A stretch of DNA of 55,049 nucleotides from Nostoc sp. LEGE 12450 (GCF_015206895.1 NZ_JADEXU010000042.1:1-55049), one strand, 5' to 3'. Counted from the stretch's first letter, positions 9,515 to 18,691 are shown. A program made the numbers and translations. Notes: generated by a model not told the origin, from the sequence alone.

Positions 9515-10027
9515 ATGATAGAACGCTTATCTCAACCCCCCGAAGTGAAAAAGTCACTATTAATCGCCCTAATCTTCACCGCCTGTACAGCCGTGTCACC
9601 AGTCAGCATTGCTGGTACTGTCATTGGTTCAACCCATAGCATAAAAATGTCTTCATTTAACCTCAGTTCCCAAAAATGGCAAAACCGCGTGTTACTAGTG
9701 TTTGCACCGTCGGTTGATAACCATAGCTATCAGCAACAGATGCAGTTATTTAACCAGCACCAAAACGGTTTTACAGACCGGGATTTAGTTCTCGTTCAGG
9801 TTTTGGCAACAGATAAAAGCTATGCCAACGGACAGTTAATAGATGAATCTTCTGCTGTCAAGTTGCGAAATCGCTTTGGGGTTGATCAAGAAAATTTTCG
9901 CGTCATTTTGGTAGGCAAAGATGGTGGTGTTAAGCGCAGTGACACAAAACCTGTCCAGGCAGCAGCAATTTTTGAGCAAATTGACGCTATGCCCATGCGC
10001 CAGCAAGAGATGCGCTCTTCGAGGTAG
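9515..10027 (+). CDS. DUF4174 domain-containing exported protein
   Basis: The N-terminus (KKSLLIALIFTACTAVSPVSIAGTV) is a signal peptide, possibly of lipoprotein type through its cysteine. The remainder matches the DUF4174 pattern: RVLLVFAPSVDNHSYQQQ, then FTDRDLVLVQVLA, then LRNRFGV and FRVILVGKDGGVK. DUF4174 proteins look thioredoxin-like but lack the CxxC pair, as here, so redox activity is not expected. Function is unknown. A hairpin at 10115 probably ends the transcript. Confidence 0.85.
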   Translation: MIERLSQPPEVKKSLLIALIFTACTAVSPVSIAGTVIGSTHSIKMSSFNLSSQKWQNRVLLVFAPSVDNHSYQQQMQLFNQHQNGFTDRDLVLVQVLATDKSYANGQLIDESSAVKLRNRFGVDQENFRVILVGKDGGVKRSDTKPVQAAAIFEQIDAMPMRQQEMRSSR

Positions 10028-10114
10028 AAAGTAACTATAAAATATAAGCGAGGAAGCGATCGCTTGTGACAAAGCAGTACACTTGCTATGCACCGAAAAT
10101 CAAAGAGTGCGATG

Positions 10115-10143
10115 GCGATGCCACCATGAGCCGGTGGCATCGC
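10115..10143 (+). terminator. Strong hairpin between DUF4174 and S1/P1 genes
   Basis: GCGATGCCACC pairs perfectly with GGTGGCATCGC across a 7-base loop. There is no T-tract, so it may be a cyanobacterial-style terminator or an interspersed palindromic element. Confidence 0.5.
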
Positions 10144-10287
10144 ACCCTTAAACTCGTTAATGTACAGCTCTGTTTATTGTAAATATATGAGTATTGTGTA
10201 GGGTGATTTATTTTTCTCATGCAAATTTAACCTTAACTTACCTGAATGCAACCTATACTTTAGCTGTATTTTCTAACAAAGAATTTT

Positions 10288-11247
10288 ATGCTGAAGTTAC
10301 ACTCTTTCGCTAAAGTTGCTTTATTAACGGCATTATCAACAACCTTGATTTTGCAAAATCCAGCTTTTGCTTGGAATAAGGCTGGTCACATGGTTTCAGG
10401 AGCGATCGCCTACAGCGAACTCAAGCAGAATCATCAAGAAGTAATTGAGAAAATGGTTGCCATTTTAAAAGAACACCCTGAATACTCTAAATTTGAGCAG
10501 CAGTGGAATTCCCTCAAACAATCTAATATTTCTGCTGAAAATAAAAATTTGTACTTGTTTATGTGGGCGGCAAAATGGCCAGATGAAGCTCGTGGCAATC
10601 AAACATTTGATCGCCCAACTTGGCACTACATAAATTTTCCTTATCAACCAGGCAGTTCTTCAAACTCTATTCCTCGTCAAATTCCCGGTGAAGAAAATAT
10701 TATATTTGCTTTCCAAAAAAATCTTGATATTGTTCAAAGTAATGCCACCAACAGCGAAAAAGCAATTGCAATATGCTGGTTATTCCATCTAGTAGGAGAT
10801 GTGCATCAGCCATTACATACCACCAAATTAATTACTAACCAGTATCCAGAACCAGAAGGTGATAGAGGTGGTACACGTTTTTATATTAGAGTTAAACCAG
10901 ATAGTCAAACAATTAGTTTGCATAAATTCTGGGATGACCTCATACTAGGCTCAGAAAATTTTCAAACTGTTCGCAACACCGCAACCAAGATAAGAGCCGA
11001 CTATCAACGCAGTAAATTGCCAGAATTAAGAGAAACTAAATTTGATAATTGGGCAAAAGTAGAGAGTTTTAATATCGCTAAACAAAAAGCATATCTCAAT
11101 GGTAAACTTTCTGGCAATAGTGATAAAAGTGATGGAAAGGTTTTACCGCAGAATTATGCTGCTACTGCTAAACCAATAGCAGAACGTCGGATGAGCTTGG
11201 CAGGCTACCGTCTAGCTGATGTGCTTAATAAACTGTTCGGCAAGTGA
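10288..11247 (+). CDS. Secreted S1/P1-type nuclease
   Basis: A signal peptide (residues 1-28, ending NPAFA) precedes Trp29. In S1/P1 nucleases the mature N-terminal Trp is a zinc ligand, and the following WNKAGHMVSGAIAYSEL fits this exactly. Further zinc ligands appear in MWAAKWPDEAR, HYINFPY, CWLFHLVGDVHQPLHTTK, GDRGGTRFYI and LHKFWDD. The enzyme would hydrolyse single-stranded DNA and RNA (and 3'-nucleotides) outside the cytoplasm using three zinc ions, plausibly for phosphate scavenging. The 319-residue length is normal. It is transcribed alone, with a terminator at 11275. Confidence 0.93.
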   Translation: MLKLHSFAKVALLTALSTTLILQNPAFAWNKAGHMVSGAIAYSELKQNHQEVIEKMVAILKEHPEYSKFEQQWNSLKQSNISAENKNLYLFMWAAKWPDEARGNQTFDRPTWHYINFPYQPGSSSNSIPRQIPGEENIIFAFQKNLDIVQSNATNSEKAIAICWLFHLVGDVHQPLHTTKLITNQYPEPEGDRGGTRFYIRVKPDSQTISLHKFWDDLILGSENFQTVRNTATKIRADYQRSKLPELRETKFDNWAKVESFNIAKQKAYLNGKLSGNSDKSDGKVLPQNYAATAKPIAERRMSLAGYRLADVLNKLFGK

Positions 11248-11274
11248 TAAAAGATATACAATCTCTTTTGTTCT

Positions 11275-11306
11275 CCACCTGCATGATGTCGGTGGTTTTT
11301 GATTTT
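11275..11306 (+). terminator. Rho-independent terminator of the S1/P1 gene
   Basis: CCACC and GGTGG pair around TGCATGATGTC and are followed directly by TTTTTGATTTT, 28 bases after the stop codon. Confidence 0.65.
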
Positions 11307-11625
11307 ACTAGAGCGATCGCCTTACCCTAAAAAATACAAGCGTTCGCATGATTGCGTCTCGTAGAGAGGAAAAATTGGGAGTGCGATCGCATCATCAGAG
11401 GTTTCCGCCAGAACCGCTAAAAAGTTCAGGAACGGGGTTGTCATCAAAGCAGTACACTGGTTGCCGAAATTACCAGAGGCTGAGGTGGTAAACTTTTCTC
11501 TTGTTTAATGGCGGATACCCCCCAATTCGGTATTGCTACCTTTCCTATGTTGTAAACATCTGAACACCTAGTATGATTTATCAGAGATTCCGCGTTGTTT
11601 AGCTTTACCAGTTTCAACTAAATGT
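11307..11625. other. Intergenic, HIP1 sites
   Basis: This spacer holds several GCGATCGC octamers and no supported gene. The promoter of the PEP-CTERM-like gene at 11626 should lie in its last 100 bases. Confidence 0.45.
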
Positions 11626-12342
11626 ATGCATAAGCTAAAGGTATATTCTCTGACTTTAATACTTTCAGTATTAATATTTCCCAGTCATGCTGTTGCTTTT
11701 GCTCCGTCACTTTCAACACAGGTTAAGGAAGTAGCACAGTGGTTTACAGGTTTTTTTGATAATGCTCAACAGGTGACGAATAACCCTACTGTTCCACTCA
11801 TCACTATGTCTAACTGTAGTGTGCAACTAGCCGATAACAACTCAGTTGCTAACACACAGAACATTTATCTAGAACAGAAAAGTAATGTTTTCGAGCGCAT
11901 CAGGTTTTATTCTTTTAGTGAGGGAAATTCTGTAGTCAATCTCAGTGTTCGTAGCTTTGTCAACAGTGATATTTTAGGTGGGTTGTGTAATCAACCAGAA
12001 CAACAGCGAATCATTAACATTAGCAATATAGCTACAACAAGCTGTGACCTCTCACTCACCTGGGAACCGAATCGCTACATAGGCACTAACGCCCCAAATG
12101 GTTGCCCAACAAGTACTGGTGGCAAGGTAGTTTCTAACGTAACTTTCTTGAATAACGGTGTTAACTCGTTAGACCAAATTTTCGCTGCCAACGGTAATTT
12201 GATTGTCAACACGCCAATTGAGTTTCGCAGAATTGCATCTATCCCTGAACCATCCTTTATCTTAGGAATACTAGCTCTTGGCATCTGGGGGAATGCCACA
12301 GCACTTTCAAGCAAAGTAAAACACAAATCAACTCAGAAATGA
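11626..12342 (+). CDS. PEP-CTERM-like exported protein
   Basis: The 238-residue protein has a signal peptide (YSLTLILSVLIFPSHAVAF). The C-terminus reads IPEPSFILGILALGIWGNA followed by a basic tail SSKVKHKS, matching the PEP-CTERM sorting signal (PEP motif, hydrophobic helix, basic end). Proteins with this tag are handled by an exosortase and delivered to the cell surface or exopolysaccharide. The body is Asn/Ser-rich with four to five cysteines and no recognised domain. The signal is a little unusual because the basic end has spaced Lys rather than an Arg cluster. Confidence 0.75.
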   Translation: MHKLKVYSLTLILSVLIFPSHAVAFAPSLSTQVKEVAQWFTGFFDNAQQVTNNPTVPLITMSNCSVQLADNNSVANTQNIYLEQKSNVFERIRFYSFSEGNSVVNLSVRSFVNSDILGGLCNQPEQQRIINISNIATTSCDLSLTWEPNRYIGTNAPNGCPTSTGGKVVSNVTFLNNGVNSLDQIFAANGNLIVNTPIEFRRIASIPEPSFILGILALGIWGNATALSSKVKHKSTQK

Positions 12343-12485
12343 CAGTCTCTGTGCGAACTACCGCATAAATGCAGGTGAAAGCGCTTTACGCGATCGCATA
12401 TTTGATAAACAAACGCTGTCACCGATAAAATTCTTATAGCACTTGCATAGATTTTCGAGAAGACCCCAACGCCGAAGTAGAAGAG

Positions 12486-12704
12486 TTGTGGCAACCGGAG
12501 GGGGCAACCTACTATAACGGCGAACTAATTTTGCAACCACAACAGCGATTGACGCAACAGCAACAGCTAGAACTGCTAGATACCCATCCTATGTTTACTG
12601 GCAAATGCCCTCAATGCGGATATGAGTTTGATCGCGACTGGTCAGCACGGGTGCATTGGGATTGTCAAAATCCAGAGTGTGGGTGGATGGATGATAGCGT
12701 GTAG
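12486..12704 (+). CDS. Small zinc-ribbon protein or gene remnant
   Basis: The frame ends in CPQCGYEFDRDW...WDCQNPECGW, a zinc-ribbon-like four-cysteine arrangement. It has no ATG: the nearest possible start is TTG at 12486, while the open frame extends further upstream (CIDFREDPNAEVEEL) without a start. It may be the 3' part of a broken gene or a short protein with a non-standard start. Confidence 0.4.
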   Translation: MWQPEGATYYNGELILQPQQRLTQQQQLELLDTHPMFTGKCPQCGYEFDRDWSARVHWDCQNPECGWMDDSV

Positions 12705-12738
12705 GACAATTTCTGGAAAACTCTATCTACTTTCTTAC

Positions 12739-13143
12739 TTAAACTTGGCTGAACTTACCAGAGTAAAGTTCATCAGATACTTCTTTAAGTTCTGGTTCAA
12801 CCACTGTCAAATGTTGCTCTAAAATTGCCAAATTCCTAATGTTGGACTTATAGAAAGCATCAAATAAATCACCCACTAAAGGCACAGTACCCACTACTGT
12901 TTCTAAACCTACATTAAAAATCATTTTGGCTAAGTCTTCACGCGGGATGCCAAACCGGGTAGCTAAAAATATGATGTAAGCTGAAAACGCTGTACTGATT
13001 AAATCACCAGCACCGGGAATCAAACCGATAATTGGGTCTATTCCAATGCGAAAACCCGTTAGCGGGATACGTATAGATGTATCCATCAAGCGGCTGAGTT
13101 TGCGGATGCGATTTAGAGTAGCAAGGCGTTTAGCAGCGTCCAT
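12739..13143 (-). CDS. DUF4112 family membrane protein
   Basis: The 134-residue product shows the DUF4112 signature: LSRLMDTSIRIPLTG, then GIDPIIGLIPGAGDLIS, and later VVGTVPLVGDLFDAFYKSN. It has two amphipathic or membrane-inserted segments with paired GxxPxxGD motifs. The family is widespread in bacteria and fungi, and its function is unknown. The ATG at 13143 has a purine-rich leader. It diverges from nuiA about 180 bases away. Confidence 0.9.
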   Translation of the reverse strand: MDAAKRLATLNRIRKLSRLMDTSIRIPLTGFRIGIDPIIGLIPGAGDLISTAFSAYIIFLATRFGIPREDLAKMIFNVGLETVVGTVPLVGDLFDAFYKSNIRNLAILEQHLTVVEPELKEVSDELYSGKFSQV

Positions 13144-13322
13144 AATTTACGATATTTACACTACTTTTAAAATGCACCATTTTTAGTTATTTGTCTTGTA
13201 CCGTTAGAAATAACAAATATGAATAAAAATCCACCAATACTGTCTAAAAAAGCAGATAGATGGATGATATAGTTTATTGCGATGCCTTCCTGCGGCGGTA
13301 AACTACGCTCTATTAAGTGCTT

Positions 13323-13724
13323 ATGACCAAAACTTCAGAAATCCTAGACCAGCTTCGTACAGCAGCGAATGGTTTACTTATGATGAGCGAATCCGAGTAT
13401 CCATTTGAGGTTTTTCTTTGGGAAGATGCTGCACCTATAACACCCCAAAAAGTTATACAACAAACAAATCATCCTCAAGATACACCCATTAAAATTGTGG
13501 GGATTGACGATTTTTTTAGCGTTGCAACTACTCCCGAAGATTGGCACGGCGAAGAAGAGAAAGCAACCGTCAAACGCTTTCAAGCTCTTGTACAGACACT
13601 CAAAGAAAACCTGAGTAATTTGCAGGTGTATCGCCTCAGCAGTAAAGAGATTGATGTTTATGTTATTGGTCAAACTCCATCGGGAGACAGTATCGGACTG
13701 TCCACAAAAGTTGTAGAAACTTGA
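13323..13724 (+). CDS. nuiA: NuiA, inhibitor of the NucA nuclease
   Basis: The protein (133 residues from the ATG at 13323; a GTG at 13317 would add two) closely follows Anabaena NuiA: MTKTSEILDQL, LLMMSESEYPFEVFLWE, DDFFSVATTPEDW, and the conserved end STKVVET. NuiA binds NucA at the active site, with its C-terminal Thr reaching toward the catalytic Mg, and protects the producer cell. It sits tail-to-tail with nucA, only 5 bases apart, so the two transcripts probably overlap at their 3' ends. Confidence 0.95.
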   Translation: MTKTSEILDQLRTAANGLLMMSESEYPFEVFLWEDAAPITPQKVIQQTNHPQDTPIKIVGIDDFFSVATTPEDWHGEEEKATVKRFQALVQTLKENLSNLQVYRLSSKEIDVYVIGQTPSGDSIGLSTKVVET

Positions 13725-13729
13725 CTTGT

Positions 13730-14599
13730 TTACGAATTATCTATTTTACTTTCAATAACTTCTTGGATATTTGGCGAAACATTAGAGAGAAAATCATATC
13801 CTGTGAGTTTTTCCAATTCATCAACACTTACTTTGTAAGCTCTCCAATCATTATTTAATTCTTCCTGGTTAGGGATGTTCACCGCGATGACACGGGTGCT
13901 TGCAGTAATACCATCAAGCCCAGCGCCGGGGTTGTCTAGTACGACAACTATCTTCCAAGTTGTCTGAGGAACCGTCACCTTACCTTTGAGGGGTTCGCCT
14001 TGGCTACCAAAAGGGCCTGCAACAATGTAAAGTTCTTTTCCCTGGCTTACCAGTTCTCGGCAATAGTCTTCTAAATTCCCCCAAGTGTTCCGGTTGTTGT
14101 CTGGTGTCTGCGGCATCATGTTGGTCATGAGGAAAGTTGAGGAATTATCCTCTACTGTTAGAGAGCGGTCTGCCGAAGGTACAATATGTCCTCGGTCATA
14201 ACCTGAAGCAGAGTACATAGAAGGAGTTATCCGCACCCAACCCGCAGGCAAAGTATTATCAGGGCGAAAGTTATCTTGACGCTCTGCTTTCCCTAACCAT
14301 GACTTATTTAACTGCCAGCTTGCCCAGTTGGGAGTTCCCTTGCTTCGGTTGTAAGAGACTACATATTGTGTTTTAACCAGCAGATAATTATCAGGAGTAT
14401 CCACCAGAGCGATCGCATTGCTGGGATTTCCCAAAAGCAGGTTAGCGCTGGTTGAGGGTTTAGTAGGTACAATCGGCGTTGCCTGCAATGGTTTTTCTAT
14501 TGTTGATGTTGGCACCTGGCTTGGTGCTGGCGAACACCCCAATAGAGCAATTAGCCCAGTGGCAACAGCCAAAGCCTGAAAACGTTTGATTAAACGCAT
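13730..14599 (-). CDS. nucA: NucA, sugar-non-specific DNA/RNA endonuclease
   Basis: This is a DNA/RNA non-specific beta-beta-alpha-metal nuclease of 289 residues. The DRGH motif is at 135-138 with His138 as general base. Asn169 in DNNRNTWGNLE is the Mg ligand and Glu177 matches the third key residue, with spacing as in Anabaena NucA. The N-terminus has a lipoprotein-type signal (LIALLGC, Cys22) followed by a Pro/Thr-rich linker, so the enzyme is exported or membrane tethered. It degrades extracellular nucleic acid. Its dedicated inhibitor lies convergently downstream. Confidence 0.95.
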   Translation of the reverse strand: MRLIKRFQALAVATGLIALLGCSPAPSQVPTSTIEKPLQATPIVPTKPSTSANLLLGNPSNAIALVDTPDNYLLVKTQYVVSYNRSKGTPNWASWQLNKSWLGKAERQDNFRPDNTLPAGWVRITPSMYSASGYDRGHIVPSADRSLTVEDNSSTFLMTNMMPQTPDNNRNTWGNLEDYCRELVSQGKELYIVAGPFGSQGEPLKGKVTVPQTTWKIVVVLDNPGAGLDGITASTRVIAVNIPNQEELNNDWRAYKVSVDELEKLTGYDFLSNVSPNIQEVIESKIDNS

Positions 14600-14809
14600 A
14601 AATTTTAGATACTATCGGAGATTAATTTAATCATCATCATTTTTGAGGCGATTTCCAGATTTTGACTACAAGAGCGATGCCTACGGTGGGCTGCGCCTAC
14701 GCCCTATTGCTCAAGTTTCCTCTAAGAAAATGCTTATGAGCGATGCCTAACGGCGGCAAGCTACGCTTTGGCTCTACAATCAGTTTATTGCTATCAAAAT
14801 TGATATCAA

Positions 14810-15325
14810 ATGGCTGACAACAAGACCCCACCAAGCGAAATGATTCGCGTGCCTACTGCCTTAATTCCAGTAGTCAGAGAACTATCGCGGCTGCATCGCC
14901 AAGGGCATACAATTGCCTTGCTGCAAGGCTTGGAAGAATTGCTCTCAAAGTTTGATAGCAATATTGATATCGATGTTGCCCCAAGCAGCAAATCGGTTTT
15001 GCAGCTAGAGAAGAAGCTGGAAACCAAACTAGAGGCTATCTCCAAGCATCTGGAAAAATTGGAACGGGCTATTTCATCAACTCGATACAACAGTCAACCC
15101 AAACAAAGAAGACAAGCTAACCCATACCAACAAACCCTAGTTGAACTGCAAGCATTGCCTCCTGAAAACCTAGCACCGCGACTAGGTTTAAGTCCGTCGA
15201 GCCTCGCACCGGAAAGAGAAAAACTCACTACCAAAGAATTTATCAGTTGGACTCGTAACCGCGACCCAAGGGGCATAGGTTGGGAATGGAATCCAAAAGA
15301 TGGACTTTACCATCCAGTGAAATAA
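14810..15325 (+). CDS. Hypothetical DNA-associated protein upstream of integrase
   Basis: The 171-residue product begins MADNKTPPSEMIRVPTALIPVVRELSRLHRQGH, a helical pattern common in short cyanobacterial plasmid proteins. It continues with a coiled coil (about residues 66-90) and ends in a Trp-rich segment (FISWTRNRDPRGIGWEW). The ATG at 14810 follows interspersed repeats. It lies 62 bases upstream of the tyrosine recombinase on the same strand and may be its accessory factor. No family name can be given. Confidence 0.65.
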   Translation: MADNKTPPSEMIRVPTALIPVVRELSRLHRQGHTIALLQGLEELLSKFDSNIDIDVAPSSKSVLQLEKKLETKLEAISKHLEKLERAISSTRYNSQPKQRRQANPYQQTLVELQALPPENLAPRLGLSPSSLAPEREKLTTKEFISWTRNRDPRGIGWEWNPKDGLYHPVK

Positions 15326-15387
15326 TTTCAAGTGCCTAAATGCTACAGCTTGAACACAAAAAACGGGGTGTTGCTTGACCACAAATA

Positions 15388-16584
15388 ATGGAGCAAGCAG
15401 TTAAGCACATCCACGGCGTTGTCGTAGAATATAAAAGCTTCCTGAAACGACACTTCCAGGAAGCTATATTTTTATGTGAGCGTAACCCTAAAGACCAGAT
15501 GGATGTTACTAATATTGAGATTGGCTCTGTAGAAATTCTGCCTGCTACTCCCCAACCTAGTGTAATTAAAAACACTAATGCTCAAGTAACTCCAGAATTG
15601 GTAGAGGAGGTAATTCGGCAATATTATTACCGCACGCCTGCGGTGGGTAATGATGAGGAGTTAATTTTGGCTTGGGCTGGAAGCCAAAACCGCGAACAAA
15701 CTAAACGAAAATACTACCGATTTGGTCAAAAATTGCTTGATTGGGTACGTCATGAAGGTATACCTGATTTAAGATTGCTACAGCAGCCAAAATTACTCGA
15801 ATTTATTGCTAGTTGGGGTGAGATTTCCCCTTATACTAAAAGTAACCGAGTGCTGATATTGCGATCGCTGTGGAGCTATGGGAGCGGGGAGAGTATTGGC
15901 TATTTCTTGCGGAATATTGCAAGTAGTATAAATTACGACAATTTCAGTAATTTACCGAAGGCAGAGCGATATCTAGAAGATTTCGAGATGAAGAAGCTAG
16001 CTGATGCAGCCAAGCAGTTGGGGGGTAAGTATTGGCTAGTTTTTAGTTTGATTTTTTACAGTGGGATGCGGGTTGGTGAAGTTGGTCGCGTGACGATTCC
16101 AGGTGATGAACCGGGCCAACCCAAGGAAGATTATCCGGGGTTATATTGGCATAATTTCCAGTGGTATCCCGACCCGACACCAGAGGATAGAAACCGGGGA
16201 TACTATACGATTAAGTTCCGAGGCAAAGGTGGCAAGTACCGCGAGATTGGCTTAGACCATCAGACTTCGCTCGTTCTCAAAAAGTACCGGGGGATGGCTA
16301 GTGATAAGATGCCCGTGTTTGCGAATATGTCACCTGACCCAGCAAAAAAGGGGTTGCCGTTGAGCGATCGGGCAATTAAAAAGTTGATTCAGGATATATC
16401 TGAGGTGGCGAAGGTGAAGTTTTCGTGTCACTGGCTAAGGCATTCTCATGCAACGAGGGCGGTGGAGAGTAAACCGCTTTTTCAGGTGCAAGACCAGTTG
16501 GGACATAGCAAGAGCGATACTACCAAGGGGTATGTAAGAGTGAAGAAGGATGCGGGAACCGGTACAGTGCTGCCGAGATTTTGA
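15388..16584 (+). CDS. Tyrosine recombinase / site-specific integrase
   Basis: The 398-residue protein has a core-binding helical domain (about 70-190) and a catalytic domain with Arg228 in YSGMRVGEV, a lysine in the FRGKGGKYRE hairpin (280-286), the HWLRH box (His348, Arg351), His373 in LGHSKSD and the nucleophile Tyr382 in KGYVRV. All catalytic residues are present. It would cut and rejoin DNA between two sites, for example in dimer resolution or element integration. No attachment site pair is evident nearby. It differs clearly from the resolvase at 41629, which has a divergent box. Confidence 0.9.
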   Translation: MEQAVKHIHGVVVEYKSFLKRHFQEAIFLCERNPKDQMDVTNIEIGSVEILPATPQPSVIKNTNAQVTPELVEEVIRQYYYRTPAVGNDEELILAWAGSQNREQTKRKYYRFGQKLLDWVRHEGIPDLRLLQQPKLLEFIASWGEISPYTKSNRVLILRSLWSYGSGESIGYFLRNIASSINYDNFSNLPKAERYLEDFEMKKLADAAKQLGGKYWLVFSLIFYSGMRVGEVGRVTIPGDEPGQPKEDYPGLYWHNFQWYPDPTPEDRNRGYYTIKFRGKGGKYREIGLDHQTSLVLKKYRGMASDKMPVFANMSPDPAKKGLPLSDRAIKKLIQDISEVAKVKFSCHWLRHSHATRAVESKPLFQVQDQLGHSKSDTTKGYVRVKKDAGTGTVLPRF

Positions 16585-16693
16585 GGAAATGTATCTCCAT
16601 GCTAGACCAACTGATAGCAGCGCTTTGTATTTGCCAGATGATGATGAGTAGAGGGAGTGCGTAGCTTGCTGCCTTTTGCATCGCTTTGGGGCG

Positions 16694-17056
16694 TTAGAGA
16701 ATTTCTACTATGCGCGGTTGTCCATCAGGATAATAAACACCCAGACAGTTGTTTTTAGTACCAGTAATTACCCAAGGATGAGTTACATAGGTGCTTTGAG
16801 TAATTCTCTTATTTGGAGCAATTAAGGCGTAAAACTTTCGTTGACCAGAGTAATCAAGCCAATATAATCTTACTGGTGTGCTTCGCTGGTTGACAAATGT
16901 AATTTCCGTGGCTATTTTTCCACTGCGGGAAATTGAAACGGATTCAGCTTCACATTGTTGGGATTGGGCATTGGCAGCAGGTACACCAGCACTTATTGTA
17001 AATGAAAGCAACGCACTGCTAATAATGGCGAAGTGAAAGCGTGTAAATTTGAGCAT
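16694..17056 (-). CDS. Exported protein with VHL beta-like domain
   Basis: The signal peptide (IISSALLSFTISAGVPAANAQS) is followed by a beta-sandwich resembling the von Hippel-Lindau beta domain: ITFVNQRSTPVRLYWLDYSGQRKFYALIAPN...QSTYVTHPWVITG...CLGVYYP. Bacterial secreted proteins with this fold are known but have no assigned role. Two cysteines (CEAES and NNCLG) could form a disulphide in the periplasm. Length (120) fits a single domain. It is monocistronic. Confidence 0.85.
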   Translation of the reverse strand: MLKFTRFHFAIISSALLSFTISAGVPAANAQSQQCEAESVSISRSGKIATEITFVNQRSTPVRLYWLDYSGQRKFYALIAPNKRITQSTYVTHPWVITGTKNNCLGVYYPDGQPRIVEIL

Positions 17057-17249
17057 TAATAAGTAGCATGAAGAGTTTCACACTATTGTTTCACCTTGTT
17101 GCTTTCTCTTGGTTAACTTTTTTGGAGAGTTCGATTAATGAGGGCGATAAGCTTGCTCCACCAGACGATCGCCCAACGCTATATATTAAGTTATGCTGCA
17201 AATTTCAAATATTATCATCATCCCCGATAGCGAACTCATTCCTTAGCTG

Positions 17250-17456
17250 ATGTCCGACTCAATCGACTGTCAACCATTGCCATTTCAAACTATTTGCAAT
17301 GACTGTGCTTTTCATATCAACGTAGAAGGAGCCATACAGTGCATTCACCCTGACGAGTTTGAGGTTAATTGTTCAACCACCATTTTCTGTAATTCATTCC
17401 AAAGTGCAATTGTAATTGATAGTCCTTGTGTTTCCTTCGGTAAGGATGAAGAATAG
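17250..17456 (+). CDS. Small cysteine-rich hypothetical protein
   Basis: The 68-residue frame from the ATG at 17250 has seven cysteines, including CNDC, CIHP and FC, suggesting a small metal-binding protein. No family is recognised. It precedes an HNH protein on the same strand by 55 bases and the two may be co-transcribed. Confidence 0.5.
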   Translation: MSDSIDCQPLPFQTICNDCAFHINVEGAIQCIHPDEFEVNCSTTIFCNSFQSAIVIDSPCVSFGKDEE

Positions 17457-17511
17457 GCTTTTACACTGCTATTCATATTACAATTGGTCAAGCCTCAATT
17501 GCATTACACTG

Positions 17512-17808
17512 ATGACGTTTACCCATTCTCTGTACCCAGACAATTGGTCAGAACTTGCCACTTCAGTTAAGCAACAAGCCCAGTGGCGTTGTCAAAAGTG
17601 CGGGTTACAGTGCATCCCCCCAGGAGAAAACACAGCAAAACTTACACGCTCAAAACGTAGAGTGTACACGCTACAGGTACACCATTGGGACAGAAATCCA
17701 GCAAATAATCACAGAGGCAACCTTATAGCTCTTTGCAGTGCTTGTCACCTTTTATACCATAGAGGCGGTAAGTCTAATGTTTCACCGGGGCAGTTATCGT
17801 TGTGGTAA
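17512..17808 (+). CDS. HNH endonuclease domain protein
   Basis: Starting at the ATG at 17512 gives 98 residues. A zinc site CQKC (near residue 25) pairs with CSAC near the end, and the HNH core reads LQVHHWDRNPANNHRGNLIALCSACHLLYH, with the paired His, the central Asn and the final His. The upstream in-frame extension lacks a good start. Such small standalone HNH proteins may be homing-type or defence nucleases; the role here is unknown. A strong hairpin lies about 40 bases after the stop. Confidence 0.8.
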   Translation: MTFTHSLYPDNWSELATSVKQQAQWRCQKCGLQCIPPGENTAKLTRSKRRVYTLQVHHWDRNPANNHRGNLIALCSACHLLYHRGGKSNVSPGQLSLW

Positions 17809-17846
17809 ATGCGATACCTGCTTTAACTCTTCGGGTAACAGACTCA

Positions 17847-17883
17847 AACTCAAAAGCCTAGTCATAACGACTAGGCTTGAGTT
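17847..17883 (+). terminator. Strong hairpin after the HNH gene
   Basis: AAGCCTAGTC pairs perfectly with GACTAGGCTT around ATAAC, extended by AACTC/GAGTT. It is a probable terminator although the T-tract is weak. Confidence 0.55.
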
Positions 17884-17985
17884 GGGTATATTCCCAAAGG
17901 TTAATTATAGAAAGTGCGTTATATTTGCTTGTCTGTGTGTTACTACCACAGTAAAGTTAGCGATTCCGGAAAATTAAAAACGATA

Positions 17986-18366
17986 TTACTCGATTCCAAA
18001 CCAACCGCCAGTATCACCACCAGCCCAGCCGCCATTGCGTGCAGCAGCAAATGTTTGATTGCAAAGGGTTTTGAACTCAACAGCAGCACTAATATCTTTA
18101 CCCTCATAACCCAAGGGGTGAAATATCCGCCCAATGTATCGACCTTGTAATCGGATTTGACCCATTACATAAATTCCACCACCAACAGAATAAATACTTC
18201 CTTCTTCATTGCGAGAATAACAAGCAATATAACCGCCATCTCGCAACATATACTTGTTGACGGTGGGCAGAATTTTCTCTGTATATCCAGGCGCTGCCCA
18301 GTTGACAACACTCCCTTCGTCACTAACGTATACCCTAAAGTCTTCTGGTAAAAGATAATTTGTCAT
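17986..18366 (-). CDS. Hypothetical protein
   Basis: I placed the start at 18366 (MTNYLLPEDFRVYVSDEG), giving 126 residues. An upstream Met at 18402 is possible. The protein is rich in aromatic and Gly residues, with repeated short strands (GGYIACYSRNEEGSIYSVGGGIYVMGQIRLQGRYIGRIF) suggesting a beta-rich fold, and it ends GGWAGGDTGGWFGIE. No family recognised. Confidence 0.6.
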   Translation of the reverse strand: MTNYLLPEDFRVYVSDEGSVVNWAAPGYTEKILPTVNKYMLRDGGYIACYSRNEEGSIYSVGGGIYVMGQIRLQGRYIGRIFHPLGYEGKDISAAVEFKTLCNQTFAAARNGGWAGGDTGGWFGIE

Positions 18367-18504
18367 TTGATATGCTACTGTTTCACAGAATACTGAAAAC
18401 AACAGTGTAGCAGTAGTATCTCAAACTCTACCCACCTTTATATAAAACAATTTTCTTAGAGGAAAGTGGGAGCGATGCCTACGGCGGCAAGCAACGCCAT
18501 TAAT

Positions 18505-18645
18505 TCAATTCTGCTCAATATTATTAATATCTTCTTCCCAAACGATAAGTTTTCTATTTACCATCTCTTTAAAACACTCCTCTTCTAATAAACAAAGGGT
18601 GTCATCTGGTATAAGTTTCAGCCAAATTTTAATTAGGATTTTCAT
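18505..18645 (-). CDS. Small hypothetical protein (46 aa)
   Basis: It starts at Met MKILIKIWLKLIPDDTLCLLEEE and is acidic in the second half. A further upstream start at 18699 is possible but looks like repeat-derived sequence. It may be co-transcribed with the gene at 18692. No function can be suggested. Confidence 0.4.
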   Translation of the reverse strand: MKILIKIWLKLIPDDTLCLLEEECFKEMVNRKLIVWEEDINNIEQN

Positions 18646-18691
18646 ATTATTACAGTATTTATACTGTGGAGCTTGTGCCGTGGGCATCGCA

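Noticed and set aside
15388..16584. Tyrosine recombinase as the telomere resolvase
   Set aside because: It has the standard R...K...HxxR...H...Y set of an ordinary integrase, unlike the divergent box in the protein at 41629.
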